DNA of 12,799 nt from SURF-24 sp964537965 (GTDB lineage Bacteria > Bacteroidota > Ignavibacteria > Ignavibacteriales > SURF-24): the NCBI GenBank assembly GCA_964537965.1, contig CAZIDB010000135.1:1-12799 (forward strand), read 5' to 3'. A model generated the notes under the pieces. The model searched no databases and was not told where the DNA came from. It saw only the letters and a list, made by a program, of their open reading frames with translations. Shown one piece after another: positions 6,637 through 12,677 of the stretch (the stretch's first letter is position 1; every line of letters starts with the position of its first letter). Made by a program: the position numbers and the translations under genes.

Positions 6637-8211
6637 ATGGACCTGAATATTGATTTGTTAATTATTATTCCCGTATTTGCTTTAATTGTCATTGTTGTAT
6701 TTTATATAGGCTGGATTTTTAATTCTAAGGTTGGTAAAAGAAGTATTGTTTCTGCTGAAGAAAGAGCTAAACAAATTATTGCTGATTCAGAAAAAGAAGC
6801 TAATAACATCAAAAGAGAAAAATTATTAGAAGTTAAAGACGAATGGCTTAAGAAAAAACAAGAATTTGATAATGAAGTAAATAACAAACGTCAGAAAATT
6901 CAAAACATTGAAAAACAATTATCTGCACGGGAAGATAATGTTGAGAAAAAACAAGAACTTGTTCTAAAAAAAGAAAAAGAAACTAAACAGCTCGAAAAAG
7001 ATTTATCTGTTCAAAAAGTTCAAATCGATTCTAAAATCAGTGAACTTGATAAACTTATTCTGGAAGAAAACCAAAGACTTGAAAAGGCTGCCGGTTTAAC
7101 TGCTGATGAGGCTAAAAAAATGCTGATGGAAAATATGATTCAGCAGGCAAGGACAGATTCAATTCAGCACATTAAAGAGATCCGTGAGCAGACTAAGCAG
7201 GATTCTAAAAAAGAAGCCCAGAGAATAATTGTTCAGGCAATTCAGCGTACTGCCGTAGATCATTCTGTAGAAACCACCGTTTCAGTTGTTCAGGTGCAAA
7301 ATGAAGAAATGAAAGGTAGAATTATTGGACGTGAAGGCAGGAATATCCGTGCATTTGAAGCTGCAACCGGAGTTGATGTTATTGTAGACGACACACCCGA
7401 AGCTGTAATCCTTTCAGCATTTGACCAGTTCAGACGCGAAGTGGCGAGAGTTTCTCTTGAAAAGTTAATTACCGATGGAAGAATTCATCCTGCAAGAATT
7501 GAAGAGATAGTTGAAAAAACCCGCGAAGAATTATCGGAAGAAATAATTAAAGACGGTGAAAATACTTTCATTCAACTTGGTTTGCATGGCGCTCACCAGG
7601 AAATTATAAAACATGTGGGCAGAATGAAATACCGTTCAAGCTATGGTCAGAATCTTCTTCAGCATAGCATTGAAGTGGCTTATCTTACCGGTGTGTTAGC
7701 GGCAGAACTTGGATTTGATCCTTCACTTGCTAAACGTGCTGGACTATTACACGATATTGGAAAAACTATTGATAAAAGTGTTGAAGGTCCGCATGCTTTG
7801 CTTGGTTATGAACTGACTAAAAAGTATAAAGAGCATTCGATTGTTGTAAATGCTGTGGGCAGCCACCATGAAGATATTGAAATGGAACATCCGATTGCGG
7901 CTCTTGTTCAGGCTGCCGATGCAATCAGCGGTGCCCGTCCCGGTGCAAGAAGAGAACCGGTAGAAAGCTATGTTAAACGTCTTGAGAATCTTGAGAATCT
8001 TGCCAAATCATTTGAAGGTGTTGCAAAAACTTATGCAATTCAAGCCGGCAGAGAAATAAGAGTAATTGTTGAACAGGAAAGAATTGATGACGGTGATGCT
8101 GATAAATTAGCTTTGGATATTGCCCAGAAAATTCAACAGGATTTGGAATACCCGGGACAAATTAAAGTTACAGTTATCCGTGAAGTAAGAAAGATAGCTT
8201 ACGCAAGGTAA
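6637..8211 (+). CDS. rny: Ribonuclease Y
   Basis: Membrane-anchored endoribonuclease that starts mRNA decay. It has 524 residues, normal for the family. The N-terminal membrane segment spans about residues 4-27 (LLIIIPVFALIVIVVFYIGW). A long charged coiled coil follows (about 35-165). The KH RNA-binding domain has GRIIGREGRN at 227-236. The HD phosphohydrolase domain shows the first metal His at 343 (LLQHSIEVA), the HD pair at 372-373 (LLHDIGK) and the downstream SHHED motif. GGAGGA (6628-6633) gives a strong ribosome-binding site before ATG 6637. The gene begins 33 bases after the probable 6S RNA, so the two may share a transcript. Two hairpins follow it. Confidence 0.97.
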   Translation: MDLNIDLLIIIPVFALIVIVVFYIGWIFNSKVGKRSIVSAEERAKQIIADSEKEANNIKREKLLEVKDEWLKKKQEFDNEVNNKRQKIQNIEKQLSAREDNVEKKQELVLKKEKETKQLEKDLSVQKVQIDSKISELDKLILEENQRLEKAAGLTADEAKKMLMENMIQQARTDSIQHIKEIREQTKQDSKKEAQRIIVQAIQRTAVDHSVETTVSVVQVQNEEMKGRIIGREGRNIRAFEAATGVDVIVDDTPEAVILSAFDQFRREVARVSLEKLITDGRIHPARIEEIVEKTREELSEEIIKDGENTFIQLGLHGAHQEIIKHVGRMKYRSSYGQNLLQHSIEVAYLTGVLAAELGFDPSLAKRAGLLHDIGKTIDKSVEGPHALLGYELTKKYKEHSIVVNAVGSHHEDIEMEHPIAALVQAADAISGARPGARREPVESYVKRLENLENLAKSFEGVAKTYAIQAGREIRVIVEQERIDDGDADKLALDIAQKIQQDLEYPGQIKVTVIREVRKIAYAR

Positions 8212-8217
8212 ATTTTT

Positions 8218-8243
8218 GAAAGAGGATTTTATAATCCTCTTTC
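8218..8243 (+). terminator. Hairpin after rny, first of two
   Basis: A perfect 11-bp stem (GAAAGAGGATT, 8218-8228, with 8233-8243) closes a 4-base loop, starting 6 bases after the rny stop. The tail is only moderately U-rich (TACTTTCT), so it may act as a weak terminator or an mRNA 3'-end stabiliser. Confidence 0.6.
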
Positions 8244-8272
8244 TACTTTCTGGATAGTTTATTTATTATATT

Positions 8273-8298
8273 GCCATTCAATAATGAATGGCTTTTTT
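8273..8298 (+). terminator. Intrinsic terminator directly in front of coaE
   Basis: GCCATTCA (8273-8280) pairs perfectly with TGAATGGC (8285-8292) around an ATAA loop and runs straight into six T (8293-8298). The U-run ends 3 bases before the coaE ATG at 8302. The structure therefore either ends rny transcripts or acts as an attenuator on coaE. Confidence 0.75.
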
Positions 8299-8301
8299 AT
8301 T

Positions 8302-8916
8302 ATGGCAAAAAATAAATTGAGAATTGCAGTTACAGGCGGAATTGGTTCCGGTAAATCCGAATTTTGCAGATTGCTTGAAGCCAATGGTTACAAGGTTTTA
8401 TATGCTGATTCTATATCCAAGGAAGTTCTGAACATAAATTCAAAAGTTAGAAACAAAATTATTCAGTCATTCGGAAAAGAAACTTTCATAGATAACAAAC
8501 CAAACATCGAGTACCTTTCCGCAAACATCTTTAACAATCCCGATTCGGTATTAACGATTAATTCAATTATTCATCCTGTGGTTATTAAAATTCAAAATGA
8601 AAGGATGAATGAGATATTGAAGAAAGATGATGTTGTTTTTCTTGAAGCGGCGCTTATTTTTGAAGCGGAGATTGAAGATGATTTTGATTATATAATTCTC
8701 ATCAACTCTACAGATGAAAACAAGATTAAAAGAGTTCTTACGAAAGGAAAGTTAACTGCAGATGAAATAAAAAAGAGGATTGCGAACCAGATTCCTGATG
8801 AAGAAAAAAAAGAAGCAGTTGACTTTGTGTTTGAGAATAATGGCTCATTAGATGAATTAAAACAAAAGGTATCCATATTTTTAATTATACTAAAATCACT
8901 ATTGGAGAAGAATTGA
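8302..8916 (+). CDS. coaE: Dephospho-CoA kinase
   Basis: Phosphorylates the 3'-hydroxyl of dephospho-CoA with ATP, the last step of coenzyme A synthesis, in the cytoplasm. From ATG 8302 it has 204 residues, normal for the family. The P-loop is GGIGSGKS (residues 12-19). It is followed by the YADSIS element, IIHPVV, EAALIFEAEI (family pattern: PLLFE) and the C-terminal KKRIANQIPDEEKKEAVDFVFENNGSLDEL block that carries the lid and adenine-side contacts. An in-frame ATG at 8284 is rejected because it lies in the loop and 3' arm of a terminator hairpin and would add only MNGFFI. The chosen ATG has no SD, so a leaderless or read-through mRNA is likely. The TGA stop overlaps the pheA start in TTGA. 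Confidence 0.93.
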   Translation: MAKNKLRIAVTGGIGSGKSEFCRLLEANGYKVLYADSISKEVLNINSKVRNKIIQSFGKETFIDNKPNIEYLSANIFNNPDSVLTINSIIHPVVIKIQNERMNEILKKDDVVFLEAALIFEAEIEDDFDYIILINSTDENKIKRVLTKGKLTADEIKKRIANQIPDEEKKEAVDFVFENNGSLDELKQKVSIFLIILKSLLEKN

Positions 8917-9752
8917 AGGTAATAGCATACCAGGGTGAAACCGGGGCATACAGTGAATTGGCTGCTAAAAAATTTTTTGGAGAGAAGATAAGACTTTCTC
9001 CCTCCTTAACTTTTGAAAGTGTTTTTAATAAAGTTGAAAATGATGAGGCTCAATACGGAGTAGTTCCCGTTGAAAATAGTTTATATGGCAGTGTTTTTGA
9101 AACTCTCGACTTGTTGAAAAAATATTCTTTTGGGATTGTCGGAGAGTTAAATCTTCAAATTAACCATTACCTGATGAGCACAAAGAAATACAGATTAAGC
9201 CAGATAAAAAAAATATATTCTCATCCCCAGGCGTTAGGGCAATGCTCGGAGTTTATTAAATCCATCGAGAATGTAAATGTTAATCCTGTTTATGATACTG
9301 CCGGTGCTGCAAAAATAATATCGGAAAAGAATGAAAAATTTGCAGCCGCAGTTGCAAGTAAAAATGCTGCAAAAGAATACGGTCTTCAGATTATTAAAGG
9401 TCACATCCAGAATAACGAAGAAAATTTTACCCGCTTTCTTATCATCTCAAAAAATGATAAGCGAATCGGTAAGAACGATACTAATTATAAAACTTCAGTA
9501 TGCTTTGAGCTAAAGAGTATTCCGGGTGCATTGTTCAAGGCATTAAGCGTATTTGCTCTGCGAGACATTAATTTAACAAAGATAGAATCGCGTCCAATTC
9601 CGCATAAAACTTTTGAATACCTGTTCTATGTTGATTTAATTGGTAATGTAAAGGATAATAAAATTAAACTTGCATTAAATCATCTGGAAGAAATATCAAA
9701 GGTTGTAAAAGTTCTTGGTTCATATCCCTTAGGAAAAACCTATAAGGATTAA
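8913..9752 (+). CDS. pheA: Prephenate dehydratase with C-terminal ACT domain
   Basis: Converts prephenate to phenylpyruvate in phenylalanine synthesis. It has 279 residues with no chorismate mutase domain, so it is the monofunctional form. The catalytic part starts VIAYQGETGAYSE and includes PVENSLYGSV, SHPQALGQC and the TRF motif at 173-175 (ENFTRFLII), whose Thr is essential in characterised enzymes. The ACT regulatory domain (about 193-275) has both Phe-binding motifs, GAL (205-207) and ESRP (225-228), so feedback inhibition by phenylalanine is expected. The TTG start at 8913 is supported by GGAGAAG just upstream and by the 4-base overlap with coaE, which suggests translational coupling. 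It lies about 5.5 kb from pheST, in a different unit. Confidence 0.96.
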   Translation: MKVIAYQGETGAYSELAAKKFFGEKIRLSPSLTFESVFNKVENDEAQYGVVPVENSLYGSVFETLDLLKKYSFGIVGELNLQINHYLMSTKKYRLSQIKKIYSHPQALGQCSEFIKSIENVNVNPVYDTAGAAKIISEKNEKFAAAVASKNAAKEYGLQIIKGHIQNNEENFTRFLIISKNDKRIGKNDTNYKTSVCFELKSIPGALFKALSVFALRDINLTKIESRPIPHKTFEYLFYVDLIGNVKDNKIKLALNHLEEISKVVKVLGSYPLGKTYKD

Positions 9753-9834
9753 TCGGAATTATCCTGTTAGAGCCTTTTTGTATAACTCAACAGCTTCTAT
9801 TGGAATGATTCGTAGTAGTATAGAATAATTTCAT

Positions 9835-9878
9835 CGATTCACTTCCTTCGATTTTTCTTTGCAAGCGAATCGGCTTTT
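9835..9878 (+). terminator. Weak hairpin after pheA
   Basis: CGATTC (9835-9840) pairs with GAATCG (9867-9872), extended by CTT/AAG across an A-C mismatch. The loop is large and GCTTTT follows. It begins about 80 bases after the pheA stop and is a weak terminator candidate. Confidence 0.25.
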
Positions 9879-9890
9879 ATAGACATCTCC

Positions 9891-9917
9891 CATCTTCCAT
9901 TTCACATCTTCCATTTT
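9891..9917. repeat. Direct repeat CATCTTCCATTT, two copies
   Basis: CATCTTCCATTT occurs at 9891-9902 and 9905-9916, a 14-base period. A partial third copy (CATCTCC, 9884-9890) lies directly in front. On the - strand it reads as a short translatable motif (KMEDVKWKMGD), which looks like a dispersed low-complexity intergenic repeat rather than protein. Confidence 0.6.
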
Positions 9918-9942
9918 CCTGCGCATCACCCCTAAATCGTTA

Positions 9943-9982
9943 CACAGAGAACCACGGAGTACCACAGAGAGCCACAGAGTAA
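9943..9982. repeat. 10-bp tandem repeat CACRGAGNRN, four copies
   Basis: Four adjacent 10-base units share CACAGAG or CACGGAG followed by a variable triplet (AAC, TAC, AGC, TAA), at 9943, 9953, 9963 and 9973. The constant 7 bases differ in only one unit (CACGGAG). I believe this family recurs between genes in several bacterial groups. No function is evident here. Confidence 0.75.
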
Positions 9983-10012
9983 TTTGCTGAACCAATGTTG
10001 TTCCGATATGTC

Positions 10013-10024
10013 CGGCTAAAGCCG
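10013..10024. repeat. Short palindrome CGGCT-AA-AGCCG
   Basis: A perfect 5-bp inverted repeat with a 2-base centre. Its composition resembles the REP-like hairpins at 10238-10267, so it may belong to the same class of intergenic palindromes. The spacer is too short for a normal loop unless the stem shortens. Confidence 0.4.
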
Positions 10025-10055
10025 TCCTACTCAACAACCACAACAACCTTTTTTC

Positions 10056-10120
10056 ATCAATCTGTAAGGTCGCTGATTAGAACAAATTTATTTGTTCGTA
10101 TGGAAGCGACCGACATTGAT
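10056..10120. repeat. Imperfect inverted-repeat element of 65 bp
   Basis: ATCAAT (10056-10061) pairs with ATTGAT (10115-10120), GGTCGCT (10068-10074) with AGCGACC (10105-10111), and in the centre GAACAAAT (10080-10087) with ATTTGTTC (10090-10097). The three nested palindromic blocks are separated by unpaired bases. It could be a miniature inverted-repeat element, a protein-binding site or a folded RNA. No adjacent target duplication was evident. Confidence 0.55.
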
Positions 10121-10237
10121 TAACATATATAAATTACAAGCTATGAGGCTCATTGTTTAACAAATCCAGTATCTCCGCTTCTCCCTTTCGCCGCTTCTTT
10201 TCAGAAGTATGTTTACTTCATTCAGTTTTCCATTTTC

Positions 10238-10267
10238 TCAGCCAAAGGCTGATCCCGCTTTGCGGGA
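10238..10267. repeat. Pair of adjacent REP-like hairpins
   Basis: TCAGCC-AAA-GGCTGA (10238-10252) is followed with no gap by TCCCGC-TTT-GCGGGA (10253-10267). Both are perfect 6-bp stems with 3-base loops. A further CCCGCC lies at 10273-10278. This fits a REP/BIME-like extragenic palindrome. It may also serve as a barrier between pheA and the next gene, but no U-run follows. Confidence 0.6.
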
Positions 10268-10331
10268 CATTTCCCGCCATCCGCTTACTTTTTAAATGAA
10301 AAATCAGTACTAAACATTCAGCTATTTAGAT

Positions 10332-10360
10332 TTGCTTAATTTGGGATGTTGGGGTATTTT
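10332..10360 (+). promoter_or_regulatory. Candidate promoter of the proline dehydrogenase gene
   Basis: TTGCTT (10332-10337) and TATTTT (10355-10360) are spaced by 17 bases, an acceptable housekeeping-sigma match (4 of 6 in the -10 box). Transcription would start near 10367 and leave about 33 bases before GTG 10400. This agrees with that start and not with the in-frame ATG at 10346. In an AT-rich genome such matches are common by chance. Confidence 0.3.
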
Positions 10361-10399
10361 TACACCGTTAATTTTCGAGAAAATATTCGGAGAACCACA

Positions 10400-11299
10400 G
10401 TGTCTTATCTTAATTTCCTCATCGTTAATTTCGTAAAACTATTACCCAAACCAATCGTAAGAATTTTTGCCTCAAAATATATTGCAGGAGAAAAACTGAG
10501 CGATGCAGTTAGAGTTGTAAAAGAACTAAACTCTAAAGGCATATTTGCAACTATGGATGTTCTTGGAGAAGCCATTCAAAATAAAAATGAAGCTCTGCAA
10601 GCTAAGAGTGAGTGTTTCGAAGTGCTTGATGCAATTAATGCCAATAAGCTTGATTCAAACCTTTCAATTAAACCTACCCAGCTTGGAATAGTAATTGATC
10701 AAGATTTTGGTTTCAAACAAATTGAAGAAATTATTGCAAAGGCAAAAAGCTTTAACACTTTTGTCCGGATCGATATGGAAGATTCCTCAGTTACCAGTCT
10801 TACATTCGAATTGCTCAGATACCTTCGCAAAAAATATGATAATGTTGGCGTTGTCGTTCAGGCATATCTTAAACGTACTTTTAATGATGTTGATGAACTG
10901 AACAAGGAGAGTACTCATTACAGACTTTGCAAAGGCATTTATAATGAGCCGGAAAACATTGCTTACAAAGACAAGCAGCAGATTCGTGATAACTATTTAA
11001 GCATTCTTAAAAAAATGTTTGAGGATGGTAATTATGTTGGCATTGCTACTCACGACGATTACCTTGTTGACAATGCATTAAAGATGATTAAGGAGATGAA
11101 CATTCCAAAGGATAAATATGAATTCCAGATGCTCTATGGTGTGAAAGAAGGTCTGAGAGATAAGATTAATAAACTTGGTCATAAGATAAGAATTTATGTT
11201 CCTTACGGCGAGCAATGGTATGCATATTCAATAAGAAGGTTACAGGAGAATCCAAATATGGCCTGGTATATAACAAAGAGTTTATTTTCATTTAAATAA
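10400..11299 (+). CDS. Proline dehydrogenase (monofunctional, FAD-dependent)
   Basis: Oxidises proline to pyrroline-5-carboxylate, passing electrons via FAD to the quinone pool. It is a peripheral membrane enzyme in characterised bacteria. GTG 10400 gives 299 residues, close to known ~300-residue single-domain enzymes, and has GGAG (10389-10392) 7 bases upstream. An upstream ATG at 10346 would add an 18-residue leader (MLGYFYTVNFRENIRRTT) without a visible SD. Motifs of the beta/alpha barrel are VRIDMEDSS (122-130), VVVQAYLKRTFNDV, YRLCKGIYNEPE, the IATHDD segment with His218, FQMLYGV and the C-terminal IRRLQENP, whose Arg279-Arg280 pair corresponds to the proline carboxylate-binding arginines. 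No P5C dehydrogenase gene is next to it in the window. Confidence 0.92.
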   Translation: MSYLNFLIVNFVKLLPKPIVRIFASKYIAGEKLSDAVRVVKELNSKGIFATMDVLGEAIQNKNEALQAKSECFEVLDAINANKLDSNLSIKPTQLGIVIDQDFGFKQIEEIIAKAKSFNTFVRIDMEDSSVTSLTFELLRYLRKKYDNVGVVVQAYLKRTFNDVDELNKESTHYRLCKGIYNEPENIAYKDKQQIRDNYLSILKKMFEDGNYVGIATHDDYLVDNALKMIKEMNIPKDKYEFQMLYGVKEGLRDKINKLGHKIRIYVPYGEQWYAYSIRRLQENPNMAWYITKSLFSFK

Positions 11300-11356
11300 A
11301 ACTGAATTATATTTATAGTAGTTTCTGAAAAATTGATAAAATCATTCACGTGCAAA

Positions 11357-11386
11357 GGGAATCTATAGAAATTTTTATAGATTCCC
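11357..11386. terminator. Perfect hairpin after the proline dehydrogenase gene
   Basis: GGGAATCTATA (11357-11367) pairs with TATAGATTCCC (11376-11386) over 11 bp, extendable inward by a G-U and an A-U pair to an AATT loop. It lies about 57 bases after the stop. There is no U-run on either strand, so it may be a transcript 3'-end hairpin or an operator-like palindrome rather than a classic terminator. Confidence 0.4.
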
Positions 11387-11563
11387 ATATATTGGTAGTA
11401 TGCAAGCTTTTTAGGAATGACTAAATAATTACAAAGTATTTTTCAGAGATCTCCTTATAATAATTAAGTTACTTTAATTTAAAATATTCTTTTTCACTAT
11501 GTCTCTCATTTCTGATTCTGCGGAAAAATCTTGTAAATGATTAGTCTGCAATTGTCTGATAAG

Positions 11564-11590
11564 TTGGTAGCAGGCATTTTAATATATAAT
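11564..11590 (+). promoter_or_regulatory. Candidate promoter of the DUF4440-like lipoprotein gene
   Basis: A consensus TATAAT (11585-11590) lies about 33 bases before the ATG at 11624, with TTGGTA (11564-11569) 15 bases further upstream. The spacer is short, so only the -10 element is persuasive. The surrounding AT-richness makes a chance match plausible. Confidence 0.28.
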
Positions 11591-11623
11591 ATTAAATAAG
11601 CTCTAACTAAAATGAGGTGTAAA

Positions 11624-12151
11624 ATGAAAAAAGTAACTTGTTTATTCTTTCTCTTTTTATTTACCTGTTCTTGCTTGTTCCTTTCATGTGAAAATCAAAA
11701 ACCTAATATCAAAACTAAAGTATTAGTAAAAGTTGATAATCATAATCTGAAAGATAAAATTAAAGTAGTTAATCAGATACTTGCAGATGCAGTATTGAAA
11801 TCTGATTATGAAACAATTCTTACCTATTATTCAGAAGATATTATTATTATGCCTGAATTTAATCCAATTATAAAAGGCAAGGAAAAAATCCGTTTACTTT
11901 ATCAGGAAGAATTAAAATCAGATGTTAGATTTCATTCGTTTAACGCCTTAACGGATTCTTGCTGGCTGAGGGGAAACGAAATTTATGAATATGGGAATTA
12001 TGGTCTATCAATAAGTACTAAGGATACGGAACATCCTTATGCATATAGCGGTGGATATTTTACCATTTGGGAAATTCAAAAAGACTCGACTTTACTGATC
12101 AAATATATGATTTCAAATATTGATTTTAATCCGTGCAAAATGTTCGATTAA
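11624..12151 (+). CDS. Predicted lipoprotein with NTF2-like (DUF4440/SnoaL-type) domain
   Basis: ATG 11624 is preferred over the in-frame ATG at 11612 because GAGGTG (11614-11619) then forms the SD and the protein begins MKK. The 175-residue product has a lipoprotein signal (MKKVTCLFFLFLFTCSCLFL) with Cys22 as probable lipidation site (LFLSC, slightly atypical at -3). Residues about 45-170 follow the DUF4440/SnoaL-like pattern: a first helix (VNQILADAVLKSDYETILTYY), SEDIIIMPEFNPIIKGKEKIR, GNEIYEYGNYGLSI and the final YFTIWEIQKDSTLLIKYMISNID. Such cone-fold domains bind small ligands or act as isomerases, but no catalytic residues can be assigned. It is likely membrane-attached facing the periplasm. 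The lipoprotein gene downstream starts 49 bases later, so they may be co-transcribed. Function unknown. Confidence 0.75.
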   Translation: MKKVTCLFFLFLFTCSCLFLSCENQKPNIKTKVLVKVDNHNLKDKIKVVNQILADAVLKSDYETILTYYSEDIIIMPEFNPIIKGKEKIRLLYQEELKSDVRFHSFNALTDSCWLRGNEIYEYGNYGLSISTKDTEHPYAYSGGYFTIWEIQKDSTLLIKYMISNIDFNPCKMFD

Positions 12152-12200
12152 AGAGTCAAACTTAGAGTAATAAAAAGAAATAATTATATGGGTGGGCAAA

Positions 12201-12677
12201 ATGAAACAATATCAAATTTTTGCGTCTTTATTTATTCTTTTAATATACAATGGCTGTGCTCCAACTAATTTCCTATCAAAAGAAAGTTCGGAACAAGTAT
12301 TTGAACATCAGCTTTCACTATCCAAGCAGGATATTAAAATCAAACTTCTAACCTTCATCAGTGAAAATACAATATCTGCAAAATCAGTAATCCAGGTAAA
12401 TGAAGACGGCTTTTTGTCCTGTAATTCATATATTGATATTGGTAGTTTTAGTCCTGGCCTTCTTTTATTGCCCATTGCCGTTTCAATGGAATTCTCTTAT
12501 ATAATAAAATACCAGGATAACAATTACAAATTAAAATTGATAGTGAAAGATTTATTTTATAACTCATTACATGCCGTTCCTGGTATATGGGGCAAGCATG
12601 AAGCAGAAATTAACCAATCATTTCACAATTTTGATTCAACTTTATACAACTATTTGGATCGGGTAAAAAATTTTTAA
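12201..12677 (+). CDS. Predicted small lipoprotein, possibly DUF4468-like
   Basis: From ATG 12201 it has 158 residues. An in-frame GTG at 12192 would add only MGK and lies within the GGGTGGG that probably serves as SD. The N-terminus (MKQYQIFASLFILLIYNGC) looks like a lipoprotein signal with Cys19, although the -3 and -2 residues (Tyr, Asn) are unusual. The mature part has a helix (LSLSKQDIKIKLLTFI), then SAKSVIQVNEDGFLSC and strands ending in SYIIKYQDNNYKLKLIVKDL. This helix-then-SAKSVIQ-then-KYKL order recalls DUF4468 (a TBP-like fold common in Bacteroidetes envelope proteins). That assignment is from pattern memory and uncertain. It shares direction with the lipoprotein gene upstream. Function unknown. 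Confidence 0.65.
   Translation: MKQYQIFASLFILLIYNGCAPTNFLSKESSEQVFEHQLSLSKQDIKIKLLTFISENTISAKSVIQVNEDGFLSCNSYIDIGSFSPGLLLLPIAVSMEFSYIIKYQDNNYKLKLIVKDLFYNSLHAVPGIWGKHEAEINQSFHNFDSTLYNYLDRVKNF

Larger units (their letters stand above)
9753..10345. other. Repeat-rich intergenic region without a supported gene
   Basis: About 600 bases between pheA and the proline dehydrogenase contain no reading frame that looks like a gene on either strand. They hold a CATCTTCCATTT direct repeat, a 10-bp CACRGAG tandem repeat, a short CGGCT-AA-AGCCG palindrome, a 65-bp imperfect inverted repeat and a pair of adjacent REP-like hairpins, each listed separately. Open frames here merely translate the repeats. Confidence 0.7.
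11300..11623. other. Intergenic region with one hairpin, no gene seen
   Basis: This AT-rich stretch between proline dehydrogenase and the first lipoprotein gene contains a perfect hairpin at 11357-11386 and a possible promoter at 11564-11590. I see no supported reading frame or RNA gene otherwise. Confidence 0.6.

Noticed and set aside
8284..8301. Upstream ATG as coaE start
   Set aside because: It lies in the loop and 3' arm of a clear terminator, has no SD, and the P-loop kinase N-terminus fits ATG 8302.
9331..9513. Second frame inside pheA
   Set aside because: It overlaps the well-supported prephenate dehydratase in another frame and has no recognisable pattern.
9743..9777. Terminator directly after pheA (AGGAT...ATCCT then GCCTTTTTG)
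   Set aside because: Only 5 bp pair before mismatches, and 9 bases separate the stem from the T-run.
9831..10046. Open minus-strand frame of about 71 codons in the pheA-proline dehydrogenase gap
   Set aside because: It translates the CATCTTCCATTT and CACRGAG repeats and the CGGCT palindrome, has no SD and no protein-like pattern.
9943..10120. CRISPR array
   Set aside because: Repeat units are only 10 bases and contiguous, there are no unique spacers of 30-40 bases and no cas genes.
9753..10345. Insertion sequence or transposon remnant with coding capacity
   Set aside because: No transposase-like frame, no pair of terminal repeats bounding the whole region and no target duplication could be seen. 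Only short repeats are present.
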